Source of the DNA: Vitellaria paradoxa
Taxonomy: Eukaryota; Streptophyta; Magnoliopsida; Ericales; Sapotaceae
Direction of reading: 5' to 3'
Assembly: GCA_019916065.1 (NCBI GenBank)
Contig: CM034237.1
Coordinates: 19,241,752 to 19,305,751, forward strand
DNA length: 64,000 nt
A program made the position numbers and the translations under genes. Each line of letters starts with the position of its first letter. Positions within the stretch are counted from its first letter, which is position 1. This document shows positions 53,645 to 64,000 of this stretch, in pieces. The notes beneath the pieces are model-generated. The model ran no database searches. It was not told where the DNA came from and was given only the letters and a program-made list of their open reading frames with translations.

Positions 53645-55493
53645 TGTAATGACTCAGGAAATTTAAATTTTGATTTGATTTTTTTAATTTAAATTTTGTT
53701 GAGATATTAATTAAATTTTTATTGTGGAACGCGCAAGTGGTATGAGAATTTTTTTTAGCTTTAAATTTTTTTTTAATTATAACAAGATGGTTTAATTTTA
53801 ATTAAATAAAATATTAATTTTTTTTAACTGACATAGTGGTGCGCGTTGCTAACATGTATGCATATATGCGGATAATATATTAAATATTTATTAAATATTA
53901 GTAAAGAGGTAATATTAATACATATATATATATATATATATTAACGATGTTAGTTACAGGTTGTAATTTAAAATTTTAAATCTTTTAGAATTTCAATTAC
54001 GTGAAAGTGACTAGCTTTCTGTGTGATTGCATACTAGTAGATATATATATATATATAGGATAGGTCTGTGTACTTTGGCAGAGAACAATTTAGGAAAAAA
54101 AAAAAAAAAGGAGTTTCAATCCAAATTGGATTGCAGATTCGGCTGCCTATAAATATATATCCTTTATGTACTTCTAAAACCTCTGGGCATTCGGTAGATC
54201 AAAAAAAAAAAAAAAAGAATATGAATCCTAATGGGATTCCCTTGAGGCGGCTACCCATCTATATATATATATAGATATGTGCACACTTAAAAGGGGCAAA
54301 CGCCCAGCAAGGTATTCGGCAGCGAGAGAGAGAGAGAGAGAGAAAAAAAAGAAAAAGGAAGAAGACGAGAAAAGTGGCAGCGGCAGAGCATAGTGAAGAC
54401 AGCTAGCTTTTCGGGGTTTTCTTTTTTGCAACAAAATCAAAATTTATTTGAGGTAGGGGTGGAGTTAAATAAAAATTAAATTTGTTATGTGTGGTTTAAT
54501 TTTATGAATTCTGTGATTATTTGATTTATTGTTACGTGATCAATTATGTGATTGTAATTGTCTTGTGAATAGAAAAAGTATGTACAAATTGATTTTGATT
54601 TTGAGAAATTAAATTTAAATTAATACAAAAATTTTATTATTATTATTTTTTAAAAAAATTATTTTATTACGAAACCTTGAATAAGTAAAATAAGTATTTT
54701 TAAAGAAGGGTTCGGATTCGAATAAATAAATTATTATTTATTCGTTGATTTTTACGATTCTGGTTTTGGGTTGTGAGAGGTGCCAGGATAAGTAGTTGGT
54801 GCTGAAAGCTCTGCTAGTGAAAGATCAGGAACTCGCGTGGGGTTGGGTTATTGTGTCCAGTAGGCTAGTAACCTACGAAGCATTGATGAGTTGATGTTTT
54901 TGGTAATCTATGGCTGAGGCATAGGTTGACCGGGTAGCAGTACCTAACCCACTAATTAATAACGGGGTTGCTAAAATAATATATTTTATTTAATATTGTG
55001 ATCAAAATATTTAAATTTAAATATTTTGATGTGTGATGTACGTTGACATGATATGTTAGAAATTTATAGGACACCCATGCATGATTTATTTAATTTTTAT
55101 TTTTCTTCGAGCACCAGTTGATTATTTTAATATACCTTGGTATATTGTGCTCATACCTCTACAGCTTTAGATGCAGGTGCAAGTGTTGCACAAGACAATG
55201 GTCGAGATGGGATCGCTTAGGCAAAGTAGAGATTTTTTGTTCGTTAATTTTATTTTAGGAAGAGAACTGTACATTTGTTTTCAGTTCATTTTCTTTATTG
55301 GATTTTTATGGCATATATATGTCTCGGTTTGGGAGACTAGAGATGGATTTATTTATTTGAAATTTTTTTAAGTTGGGGATTATTAATTCTTATTATTAAA
55401 TATGATTGGCTCTGGTTAATTTGAATTGATGGTTTTGGTGATTGTGGTTGTTCGGTCATGCTCCTGAGTGTGTGGAAAATTCAAGGCGTGACA
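53645..55493 (+). repeat. 5' LTR
   Basis: 1849 bp, starting TGTAATGACTCAGG and ending GGCGTGACA. It carries a candidate promoter TATAAATATATAT at 54149-54161, GA and TA microsatellites, and a 66-codon open frame that is unchanged in the 3' LTR. It differs from the 3' LTR by scattered substitutions and microsatellite-length changes. Confidence 0.95.
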
Positions 55494-55496
55494 AAT

Positions 55497-55508
55497 TGGT
55501 ATCAGAGC
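55497..55508 (+). promoter_or_regulatory. Primer-binding site (initiator Met tRNA)
   Basis: TGGTATCAGAGC, three bases inside the 5' LTR end: the standard complement of the initiator-methionine tRNA 3' end used to prime minus-strand synthesis in plant LTR elements. Confidence 0.95.
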
Positions 55509-55658
55509 CTAGGTTAGAATACCTAGGGACAGTGGGAACTAGAATTTTTATGTGATAGGATATATTTACGTGCCTTATAGGATTTCAAGAGAGTTAGTAG
55601 TAATTGGAATTATGAATAATAATCAGTTTCTTAATCCTTTTCTAATTTTCATTCCTAA

Positions 55659-58600
55659 ATGATGCCTCCACGTGTTGCTAATGCTAACGGTAGGGGCTGT
55701 GGTCGAGGCCGCGGCCAAGGTTGTGGTCGCGGTTGTGGCCGAGGTCAAGGATAGGAACGAGGAGTCCCTGCAATTGAGGATGTACACATGCAACCTGACA
55801 TGGCTTGGGATCAAGAGTCACATGTAGGAATTGGAGTAAAGCTACCACCAGGAGTGGCTGATGCACCGCAGGGAGTAGAGGTCCCACGTGGTACTGGAGT
55901 TCTATCGGAGTTTGGAGACATGCCTCAGGCAGACGGCGAGCAGGCAAGGGTGGCTAATACCCCACGAGCTGTCAATGATCAAGCTGGAGTAGGCAATGTT
56001 TCTCAAGGAGGCTCAGTTAACCCTGAAGAATTTCTACGGAATATGGCCACAGCAATGATGAAGATGGTGGGAGGAGCACAGAAAGACGAATCCATTTCAG
56101 CATTAACTATGTTCAAGAGGATGAATCCACCCACATTTGATGGAGAGGCAGATTCAGATACCGTTGAGAGTTTCCTATCACAGTGTGGGAGGATATTTAA
56201 TACAATGGGGATTATTCAGGATAAGGGGAAGGTGTCTTACACTGCGTTTCAATTGATTGGAAAGGCGAGTGATTGGTGGACATCAATAGAAGATTCTCAG
56301 GATGTAGGCGAAATAACTTGGGAAAAATTCAAAGAGATGTTTAGAGAACAGTTCTTTCCGTTACCAATAAGGGATGCAAAAAGAGATGAGTTCATGAATC
56401 TGATTCAAGGTGTAATGACCATGCTGGAGTATGAGCGTAAGTTCTTTGCTCTTTCTAAGTATACACCAGAGATAGTTTCGACAGAGTATAATAAATGCCG
56501 AAGATTTGAGAGGGGTTTGAGGCCAGCAATTAGGGGTAAGGTAGTACTTTTACATTTGGAAGACTACAAAACGTTGACATCCTGAGCTATGATAGTAGAG
56601 AAAAATTTAAATGACATGAAGCAGTAGACAGATAACAGGCAAGGTAAGAGTTCAGCTCCTACACTAGACAAGAGAAATAAAAAGAGGCAAAAAGAAGATT
56701 CACAGTATCAACAGAGCAGTGCACTTCCTACTCATTCTACAGTAGGAACAACCTCACAAAGTCCAATTATTTGTTTCCAATGTAAGCAACCCGGACATAG
56801 AAAGTCAGAATGCCCTCAAAGGGGAGGATCAGGTAGAGTTGAGCAGAGGATTGAATTGAGATCATGTTACCAGTGTGGCCATCAGGGTCATATTTTAAGA
56901 GATTGTCCGCAACGGCAAAGGACTTCAAGTGTTGTTCGACCACAGCAACCTACTCAGTCAGTTTCTTACCAGCAAAGTTCTAGACCATCAGGGTCACAGG
57001 CCATGCAACCACAATTTTCGAAAGCAACCCAAGGTAGACCTCAACAAGGCCAGCGGGGTAACAAGCCATTGGCGGCGCAAACACAGGGAAGAGTTTTTGC
57101 ATTGACACGAGATGATGGGCCCGTTGAACCTATTGTGACTAGAGGTACATTTCTTATTTTTACTTCTAAAGCCACAGTACTTATAGATACTGGAACATCG
57201 CATTCGTTTATTTCTGCACATTTTTCTTCTGCATTGAAATTAATTATGGAGCAATTGGTCCCACCTATACGTGTCGAGACACCAATTGGGGGCCATACCA
57301 TTTTAACTCAAATTTGTAAAGCGTGCGAGATCACCATAATTGACAAGATTTCTACATCTGATCATCGTTTACTATTCGATTTGATTGTATTAGAGATGAA
57401 CAACTTTGACATCATTCTCGGTATGGATTGACTATCTGTTTATCGAGCAATAATAGATTGTGCTAAAGGGAGAGTAACCTTGCATACACCTGAGGGTGAC
57501 CAAATACGATTCACAGGCGATTGTAGAGATTGTTTGGTCACACCTGTTCTAGATGGACAGAAAAGGATTGATTTGCATAGCTTATTCGCCAGCTTAGCTT
57601 TAGAGGAAGAAGAAGTGAGTAATGAAGTAGAGTTGCCACCAGTTGTGTGTGAGTTTTCAGACATATTCCCGGAAGTATTCCCGGAAGACTTGATAGAGTT
57701 GCCACCAGAACGAGAAGTGAAATTTAGTATTGATCTAGTTCCAGGCACAGAGCCAATATCTGTGGCACCTTATAGACTTGCTCCAGCAGAACTAGTTGAG
57801 CTAAAGGCTCAGCTTGAGGACTTGATTGCTAAAGGTTTCATCCGTCGAAGTACTTCACCGTGGGGAGCACCGACATTGTTTGTGACAAAGAAAGATGGTT
57901 CGTTGCGGATGTGCATCGACTATAGGAAGTTAAATCGGGTGACAATAAAGAATAAATACCCACTACCGAGGATTGACGACTTGTTTGACCAACTCAAAGG
58001 TTCACAGTGCTTTTCAAAGATTGATCTGAGATCAGGGTATCATCAATTAAGAGTGAAGAAGGAAGATATACCAAAGACAGCTTTTAGGACTCGATATGGG
58101 CACTACGAGTTTTTAGTGATGCCTTTTGGGTTGACAAATGCCCCTGCAGCTTTTGTGGATTTGATGAACAGAATATTCAGTGCTTACTTAGATAAATTTG
58201 TGGTAATATTCATTGATGGCGTGTTGGTGTATTCTAGATGCAAGGAGAAACATGAGGAGCATTTAAGATTAGTACTCCAAACTTTAAGGGAGCACAAGCT
58301 TTATGCTAAGTTAAGTAAGTGTGAGTTTTGGCTTGAAGAAGTGAAGTTTCTTGGGCATGTTGTATCGAGTAAAGGGGTATTAGTAGACCCATCTAAGATA
58401 GAAGCAGTTATGGATTGGCCGCAACCAAAGACAGTATTTGAGATTCAAAGTTTCTTGGGATTAGCTGGATATTATCGAAGGTTTGTTCAAGATTTTTTGA
58501 GGTTAGCTGCACCAATGACCAGGTTAACTCGAAAAGGAGTGAAATTTGTGTGGGATGAGGCTTGTGAAAAGTTATTTCAAGAGTTGAAAGTAAGATTAAC

Positions 58601-60556
58601 TTCTGCACCAGTGTTAGTGATTCCAGAAAGAGGATTGGATTACACAGTGTATTGTGATGCTTCTAAGGAAGGATTAGGGTGTGTGCTTATGCAAGGAGGT
58701 AGGGTTGTGGCCTACGGGTCAAGACAGTTAAAGATTCATGAGCAAATTATCCTGTACATGACCTAGAGTTAGCAGCAGTAATTTATGCTTTGAAGAGTTG
58801 GAGACATTACCTATATGGAGAAAAGTTTGAGGTATTCTCAGATCACAAGAGTTTAAAGTATATCTTTACTCAGAAGGATCTAAATTTGAGGCAAAGGAGA
58901 TGGATGGAGTACATGGAGGATTATAACTTTGAATTGCACTATCATCCAGGGAAAGCAAATGTGGTTGCGGATGCCCTTAGTCGAAAGACTTGTAATGTTT
59001 TAGCTAGTCTTGCAATGAGAGAATGGGATATGATTAAGGATATTGGGGAGTTTGATCTTCACTTAATAGAAGAAGAAGGACGTGCTACTCTCTTTTCTAT
59101 GGTGGCACAACCAACGTTGGTTACTCGTGTTATAGAGGCTCAAAGACTCGATGTTGAGTCCGACATGTATCGGGCAAAGGTGTTTAGTGAAGAAGGATTA
59201 CTAGGCTGGACTTTTGATACAGATAGTGGTTTGAGATATCAAAGTAGATTATTTGTACCAGCATCTATTCGAGACGAAGTCTTAAAAGAGTTTCATCATT
59301 CTAAACTTGCAGTGCATCCAGGTGGTACAAAGATGTATCATGACTTGTGCCGACAATTCTTTTGGGTAGGGATGAAAAAGAAGGTGACGGAATTTGTTAG
59401 TAGGTGCCTTACTTGTCAACAAGTGAAGGCCGAACATCAGAGACCGACAGGTATGTTACAGCCACTACCAGTATCAATGTGGAAATGGGAGAATGTGACA
59501 ATGGATTTTGTGTCTGGGTTGCCGAGATCACGAAAGAGTCATGACACAATATGGGTGGTGGTGGATAGATTGACAAAGTCAGCTCATTTCCTCCCTATTC
59601 GCTTAACTGATTCTATAGATGCTCTTGCTCGACTTTATATCAAGGAGATTGTAAGACTTCACGGAATTCCTATTTCCATTGTCTCAGATAAGGATTCTCG
59701 TTTCGTCTCCAAATTTTGGCAAGGTCTTCAAGCAGCAATGGGGACTCAATTAACACTTAGTACAGCCTTTCACCCGCAGACTGATGGACAATCAGAATGG
59801 ATTATTCAGATTTTAGAAGATATGCTAAGAGCTTATGTACTTGATTTCCAAGGCAATTGGGAGGATTACTTACCACTAGTAGAGTTTGTTTATAATAATA
59901 GCTACCAGTCAAGTATTGGAATGGCACCTTTCGAGGCATTATATGGTAGGCCGTGTAGATCACCAGTTTGTTGGACCGAAATTGGAGAAGCTACAATTAT
60001 TGGGCCAGAGCTTGTTAGGGAAACTATTGAGAAAGTTAAAGTTATTCGTCAAAGACTCGAGACAGCGCGGAGTCGCCAAAAGAGTTATGCTGACCGGAGA
60101 CGAAGACCACTAGAGTTTGAGGTGGGAGATCACGTGTTCTTAAAGGTCTCACCACGAAATGGAGTGTTTCGTTTTGGCCACAGAGGGAAGCTTTCACCTA
60201 GATTTATTGGACCATTTGAGATTTTAGCTAGAATTGGAGATGTGGCGTATCGTCTTGCCTTACTACCACAATTATCAAGTGTGCATGATGTTTTTCATGT
60301 ATCTATGCTGAGGAAATATAATGCTGATCCATCACATGTTCTTGATTGGATTGAACTCGAGATTGACTCGGACGTGACATATGAAGTGAGACCAGTGAAG
60401 ATTTTAGATTCACGAGAGCAGGTTCTAAGAGGAAAGACCATTCCTTTAGTTAGAGTGTTGCGGAAGTATCATGGTGTCGATGAGTCCACTTGGGAACGAG
60501 AGTCGGAGATAAGGAATAAGTATCCAGAATTGTTCAACGATTTAGGTATTTTCTAA
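55659..60556 (+). pseudogene. gag-pol of the chromovirus, broken
   Basis: A single gag-pol frame starts at ATG 55659 with a Gly/Arg-rich N-terminus. It continues through a gag domain (~56100-56580), two CCHC zinc knuckles (56772-56816, CFQCKQPGHRKSECP; 56865-56909, CYQCGHQGHILRDCP), protease (DTG at 57186-57194), RT (~57830-58330), RNase H (~58630-58990), integrase (HHCC zinc region ~59285-59430, catalytic core to ~59800) and a chromodomain-like tail (~60370-60550). Breaks: in-frame stops TAG 55752, TGA 56583, TAG 56625 and TGA 57429; a one-base frame change near 58743-58748 that moves the rest to another frame; and at the RT active site FIDG (58209-58220), the second catalytic Asp is Gly. 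The element cannot make its own RT. Confidence 0.93.
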
Positions 60557-60579
60557 ATTTCGAGGACGGAATTTTTTTT

Positions 60580-60592
60580 AAGGAGGGTAGGA
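60580..60592 (+). promoter_or_regulatory. Polypurine tract
   Basis: AAGGAGGGTAGGA immediately before the 3' LTR (60593). It is the expected primer for plus-strand synthesis. Confidence 0.9.
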
Positions 60593-62429
60593 TGTAATGA
60601 CCCAGGAAATTTAAATCTTGATTTGATTTTTTTAATTTAAATTTTGTTGAGATATTAATTAAATTTTTATTGTGGAACGCGCAAGTGATATGAGAATTTT
60701 TTTTAGCTTTAAATTTTTTTTAATTATAACAAGATGGTTTAATTTTAATTAAATAAAATATTATTTTTTTTTTAACTAACATAGTGGTGCGCGTTGCTAG
60801 CATGTATGCATATATGCGGATAATATATTAAATATTTATTAAATATTAGTAAAGAGGTAATATTAATATATATATATATTAAAGATGTTAGTTACAGGTT
60901 GTAATTTAAAATTTTAAATCTTTTAGAATTTCAATTACGTGAAAGTGACTAGCTTTCTGTGTGATTGCATACTAGTAGATATATATATATATATATATAG
61001 GATAGGTCAGTGTACTTTGGCAGAGAACAATTAGGAAAAAAAAAAAAAGGAGTTTCAATCCAAATTGGATTGCAGATTCGGTTGCCTATAGATATATATC
61101 CTTTATGTACTTCTAAAACCTCTGGGCATTCGGTTGATCAAAAAAAAAAAAAAAAAAAAAGAAGAATATGAATCCTAATGGGATTCCCTTGAGCCGGCTA
61201 CCCATCTATATATATATAGATATGTGCACACTTAAAGGGGCAAATGCCCAGTAAGGTATTCGGCAGAGAGAGAGAGAGAGAGAAAAATAAAAAAGGAAGA
61301 AGAGAAGAAAAGTGGCAGCGGCAGAGCATAGTGAAGACAGCTAGCTTTTCGGGGTTTTCTTTTTTGCGACAAATTCAGAATTTATTTGAGGTAGGGGTGG
61401 AGTTAAATAAAAATTAAATTTGTTACGTGTGGTTTAATTTTATGAATTCTGTGATTATTTGATTTATTGTTACGTGATCAATTATGTGATTGTAATTGTC
61501 TTGTGAATAGAAAAAGTATGTACAAATCGATTTTGATTTTGAGAAATTTAATTTAAATTAATACAAAAATTTTATTATTATTATTTTAAAAAAAAATTAT
61601 TATTACGAAACCTTGAATAAGGAAAATAAGTATTTTTAAAGAAGGGTTCGGATTCGAATAAATAAATTATTATTTATTCGTTGATTTTTACGATTTTACT
61701 TTTGGGTTGTGAGAGGTGCCAGGATAAGTAGTTGGTGCTGAAAGCTCCGCTGGTGAAAGACTAGGAACCCGCGCGGGGTTGGGTTATCGTGTCCAATAAG
61801 CTAGTAACCTATGAAGCATTGATGAGTTGATGTTTTTGGTAATCTATGGCTGAGGCATAGGTTGACTGGGTAGCGGTACCTAACCCACTAATTAATAACG
61901 GAGTTGCTAAAATAATATATTTTATTTAATGTTGTGATCAAAATATTTAAATTTAAATATTTTGATGTGTGATGTATGTTGACATGATATGTTGGAAATT
62001 TATAGGACACCCATGCATGATTTATTTAATTTTTATTTTTCTTCGAGCACCAATTGATTACTTTAATATACCTTGGTATATTGTGTTCATACCTCTACAG
62101 CTTTAGATGCAGGTGCAAGTGTTGCACAAGACAATGGTCGAGATGGGATCGCTTAGGCAAAGTAGAGATTTTTTGTTCGTTAATTTTATTTTAGGAAGAG
62201 AACTGTACATTTGTTTTCAGTTCATTTTCTTTATTGGATTTTTATGGCATATATATGTCTCGGTTTGGGAGACTAGAGATGGATTTATTTATTTGAAATT
62301 TTTTTAAGTTGGGGATTATTAATTCTTATTATTAAATATGATTGGCTCTGGTTAATTTGAATTGATGGTTTTGGTGATTATGGTTGTTCGTTCATGCTCC
62401 CGAGTTTGTGGAAAATTCAGGGCGTGACA
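60593..62429 (+). repeat. 3' LTR
   Basis: 1837 bp, starting TGTAATGACCCAGG and ending GGCGTGACA. The promoter-like TATAAATATATAT of the 5' LTR reads TATAGATATATAT here (about 61087-61099). Confidence 0.95.
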
Positions 62430-63120
62430 GTGTCAATTATTGCTCATTTGTTAAAAAAAAAAAAAAGATAGAGACAAAGTGAGAGTACACAAATAAAAAT
62501 AATTTTTATATATTTTTATTAGCTGTTATACATATAAATATAACACTCACATATGCATATAATTCTATATAATATTTAAGACAAAAGAATTTATAATTTT
62601 AAGAGATGTCAACTATTTAAATTTAGAGGCTTTGATCACTGGATTGTCAAAAAAACACCGATTGCTTAAGGTAAATGAACATGATGAATGGTAATGACAG
62701 GATCACAATGGTTTAAAGTAGAGTGAATTAAGTTAAAATAAAAAAAAAAATTAGACTAGATTTAAAAAAATTTAGATTGTATTAAATTTAAAACAAATTT
62801 ACACTATAAAAAAATTTGGACAAGCCAACCTGGGCTACTGCCGAGTGAGCCTCAGGATGCGTCCGTCCCTAGGTCAAACCACGTCTAGTGGTGAGTAGCA
62901 AGACTAACAACATGGGCAGAAGCATGGGGAAAAAGACAATTCCTTTCTCTCCCTCATTTGACATCAAACACATGCCTAAGGAGTGGAAATTTGGATGCTC
63001 GCCACGTGTATGGTCCGGAGGACACCTTCCAATCATACATTTTAAAAAATAGTAGAACAATATTACAGACATTATTTGATGTGTCAAACATATATCTTAA
63101 AATATTTTGAAAATATATAT
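62430..63120. other. Non-coding flank of the retrotransposon
   Basis: Nothing recognisable except the right target duplication at 62430-62434. A 72-aa minus-strand frame (62869-63087) has no domain. Confidence 0.45.
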
Positions 63121-63955
63121 ATACTAACGAATAACCCGTTCCTACGAAACTCCTTAACTAAAATAAAATATATATGTATTTTTACACCCTCTCTCTTTCT
63201 CTATCAGTCAACATAATATTAAGAAACAAAATTTTTGTCTTTCTTAATGTAATTCTTTAAATTCATGGTTAAGTTCAACTCAATAGTTTATGAGAACGTG
63301 AAATGATGTAAAGACAAGACGGAAGTTTGAGGAGAAAGTTTGTAAAAGATTTCAGCCATTCGTTGGAGAATAAAATTCAATTCCAACATTTGGATTTTAA
63401 TTTAGAAGATAGATATTTTTGAAATATATTGTGTTTTATTATATAGATATAGATATAGTCAATCTTATCAATTTAAATTTAAAATTAGAATTTAGAAAAA
63501 AAAAATCACTCGCAAAGACTAATTTTATTCAAATATTTGTAAAAATAAAAAATAATAGAACGATGAATATAAAATTTTAATTAGTTTTATAAAAATAATT
63601 TAAATAAAAAAATTATTATTATTAATTATATGTACTTTATAAAATAAAATAAATATAGTCAGCAAGTGGGTTCGCTTTTAAAACCCATAAGAAGGTAGGT
63701 CCCTTTTTAGAATATAAGAAGGTGGGTCTCTTTTTAAAAACTCATGAGTTTTACATTTATTAAGATCATATGTCACAATTTTAATGCCTTTATAGGTAAA
63801 AAAAAAAAAAAGTAAAATTGTAGTGTTTTGGCGATATGGGACATAATTTATAAAAAATCTTAGTCACCCGTTGAAAAATAAAATTTAATTTCAACCGTTA
63901 AATCTTAGTTTATGAGAGGGACATTTTTAAAATCCATTCTCTTTTATTAGATAGG
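63121..63955. repeat. ~1 kb repeat, right copy (Helitron-like end?)
   Basis: Direct match to 52556-53570. The right edge, read on the minus strand, is A|TCTAATAAAAGAGAATGG, resembling the TC-starting 5' end of plant Helitrons, and it contains two related sub-blocks (63343-63460 and 63845-63955). No CTRR/hairpin 3' end was identified. Confidence 0.55.
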
Positions 63956-64000
63956 TCTTATATAATTATCGGATATAAAAGACACTTTTCTAAATTTTGG

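Larger units (their letters stand above)
53645..62429 (+). mobile_element. Ty3-type LTR retrotransposon (chromovirus, Tekay/Del-like), full length, inactive
   Basis: A complete 8785-bp element: 5' LTR, primer-binding site, one gag-pol frame, polypurine tract and 3' LTR. Target duplications are GTGCC (53640-53644) and GTGTC (62430-62434), 4 of 5 identical. Order within pol is protease, RT, RNase H, integrase, then a chromodomain-like C-terminus, which defines a chromovirus; wording of the C-terminal region suggests the Tekay/Del clade. Several stop codons, a frameshift and a catalytic change make it non-functional. The LTRs are still very similar, so the insertion is moderately recent. Confidence 0.95.

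Noticed and set aside
55171..55371. 66-aa ORF identical in both LTRs
   Set aside because: Identity follows from LTR duplication at insertion. The peptide is hydrophobic, T-rich in coding and without a known domain.

Overview
This is a piece of a plant nuclear genome, most likely a eudicot. It is AT-rich. It holds plant-type NLR-family genes, an R2R3-MYB gene with the canonical two introns, and a dense set of plant transposable elements: a Ty3 chromovirus, CACTA, hAT, Mutator-like and Tourist-like MITEs, tRNA-derived SINEs and a TRIM. There is no rRNA or free-standing tRNA gene, no CRISPR array and no bacterial signature. The species cannot be fixed from sequence alone.

Layout. (1) 1-1062: a decayed, 5'-truncated LRR fragment of an NLR gene on the minus strand. 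(2) 1063-14602: an older, diverged repeat copy followed by two tandem copies of a ~5.6 kb segment (3383-8928 and 8929-14602), which carry MITEs, a SINE and microsatellites but no convincing gene. (3) 16384-22397: the only intact protein genes. An NB-ARC-only protein (plus strand, 388 aa) converges on a protein with coiled coil, winged helix and LRRs but no NB (minus strand, 823 aa). The two carry complementary parts of one NLR architecture. (4) 22398-25610: MITEs, short tandem repeats and a GA microsatellite. (5) 25611-41110: a nested transposon stack. It has two decayed hAT (ZMYM1-like) elements, fragments of an LTR, a CACTA element with ATT target duplications (30773-36169), a second CACTA end (38911), a 1063-bp tandem duplication that copied one CACTA terminus, and a TRIM retroelement inside a hAT transposase. 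(6) 41110-50570: non-coding DNA with SINEs and two Mutator-type elements flanking an eight-unit minisatellite. (7) 51139-52226: an R2R3-MYB pseudogene. (8) 52556-63955: a ~1 kb repeat on both sides of a complete but dead Ty3/chromovirus (53645-62429) with LTRs, PBS, PPT and 5-bp target duplication.

How the parts relate. The candidate for real biology is the convergent pair at 16.4-22.4 kb. One protein ends just after the GLPLA motif. The other has no P-loop but carries the winged-helix and LRR parts that would normally follow. They resemble two Arabidopsis families that, as I recall, also lie close together, so they may act in trans as a split NLR. Most of the rest is transposon sequence at various stages of decay, and its insertion order can be read from nesting and target-site duplications.
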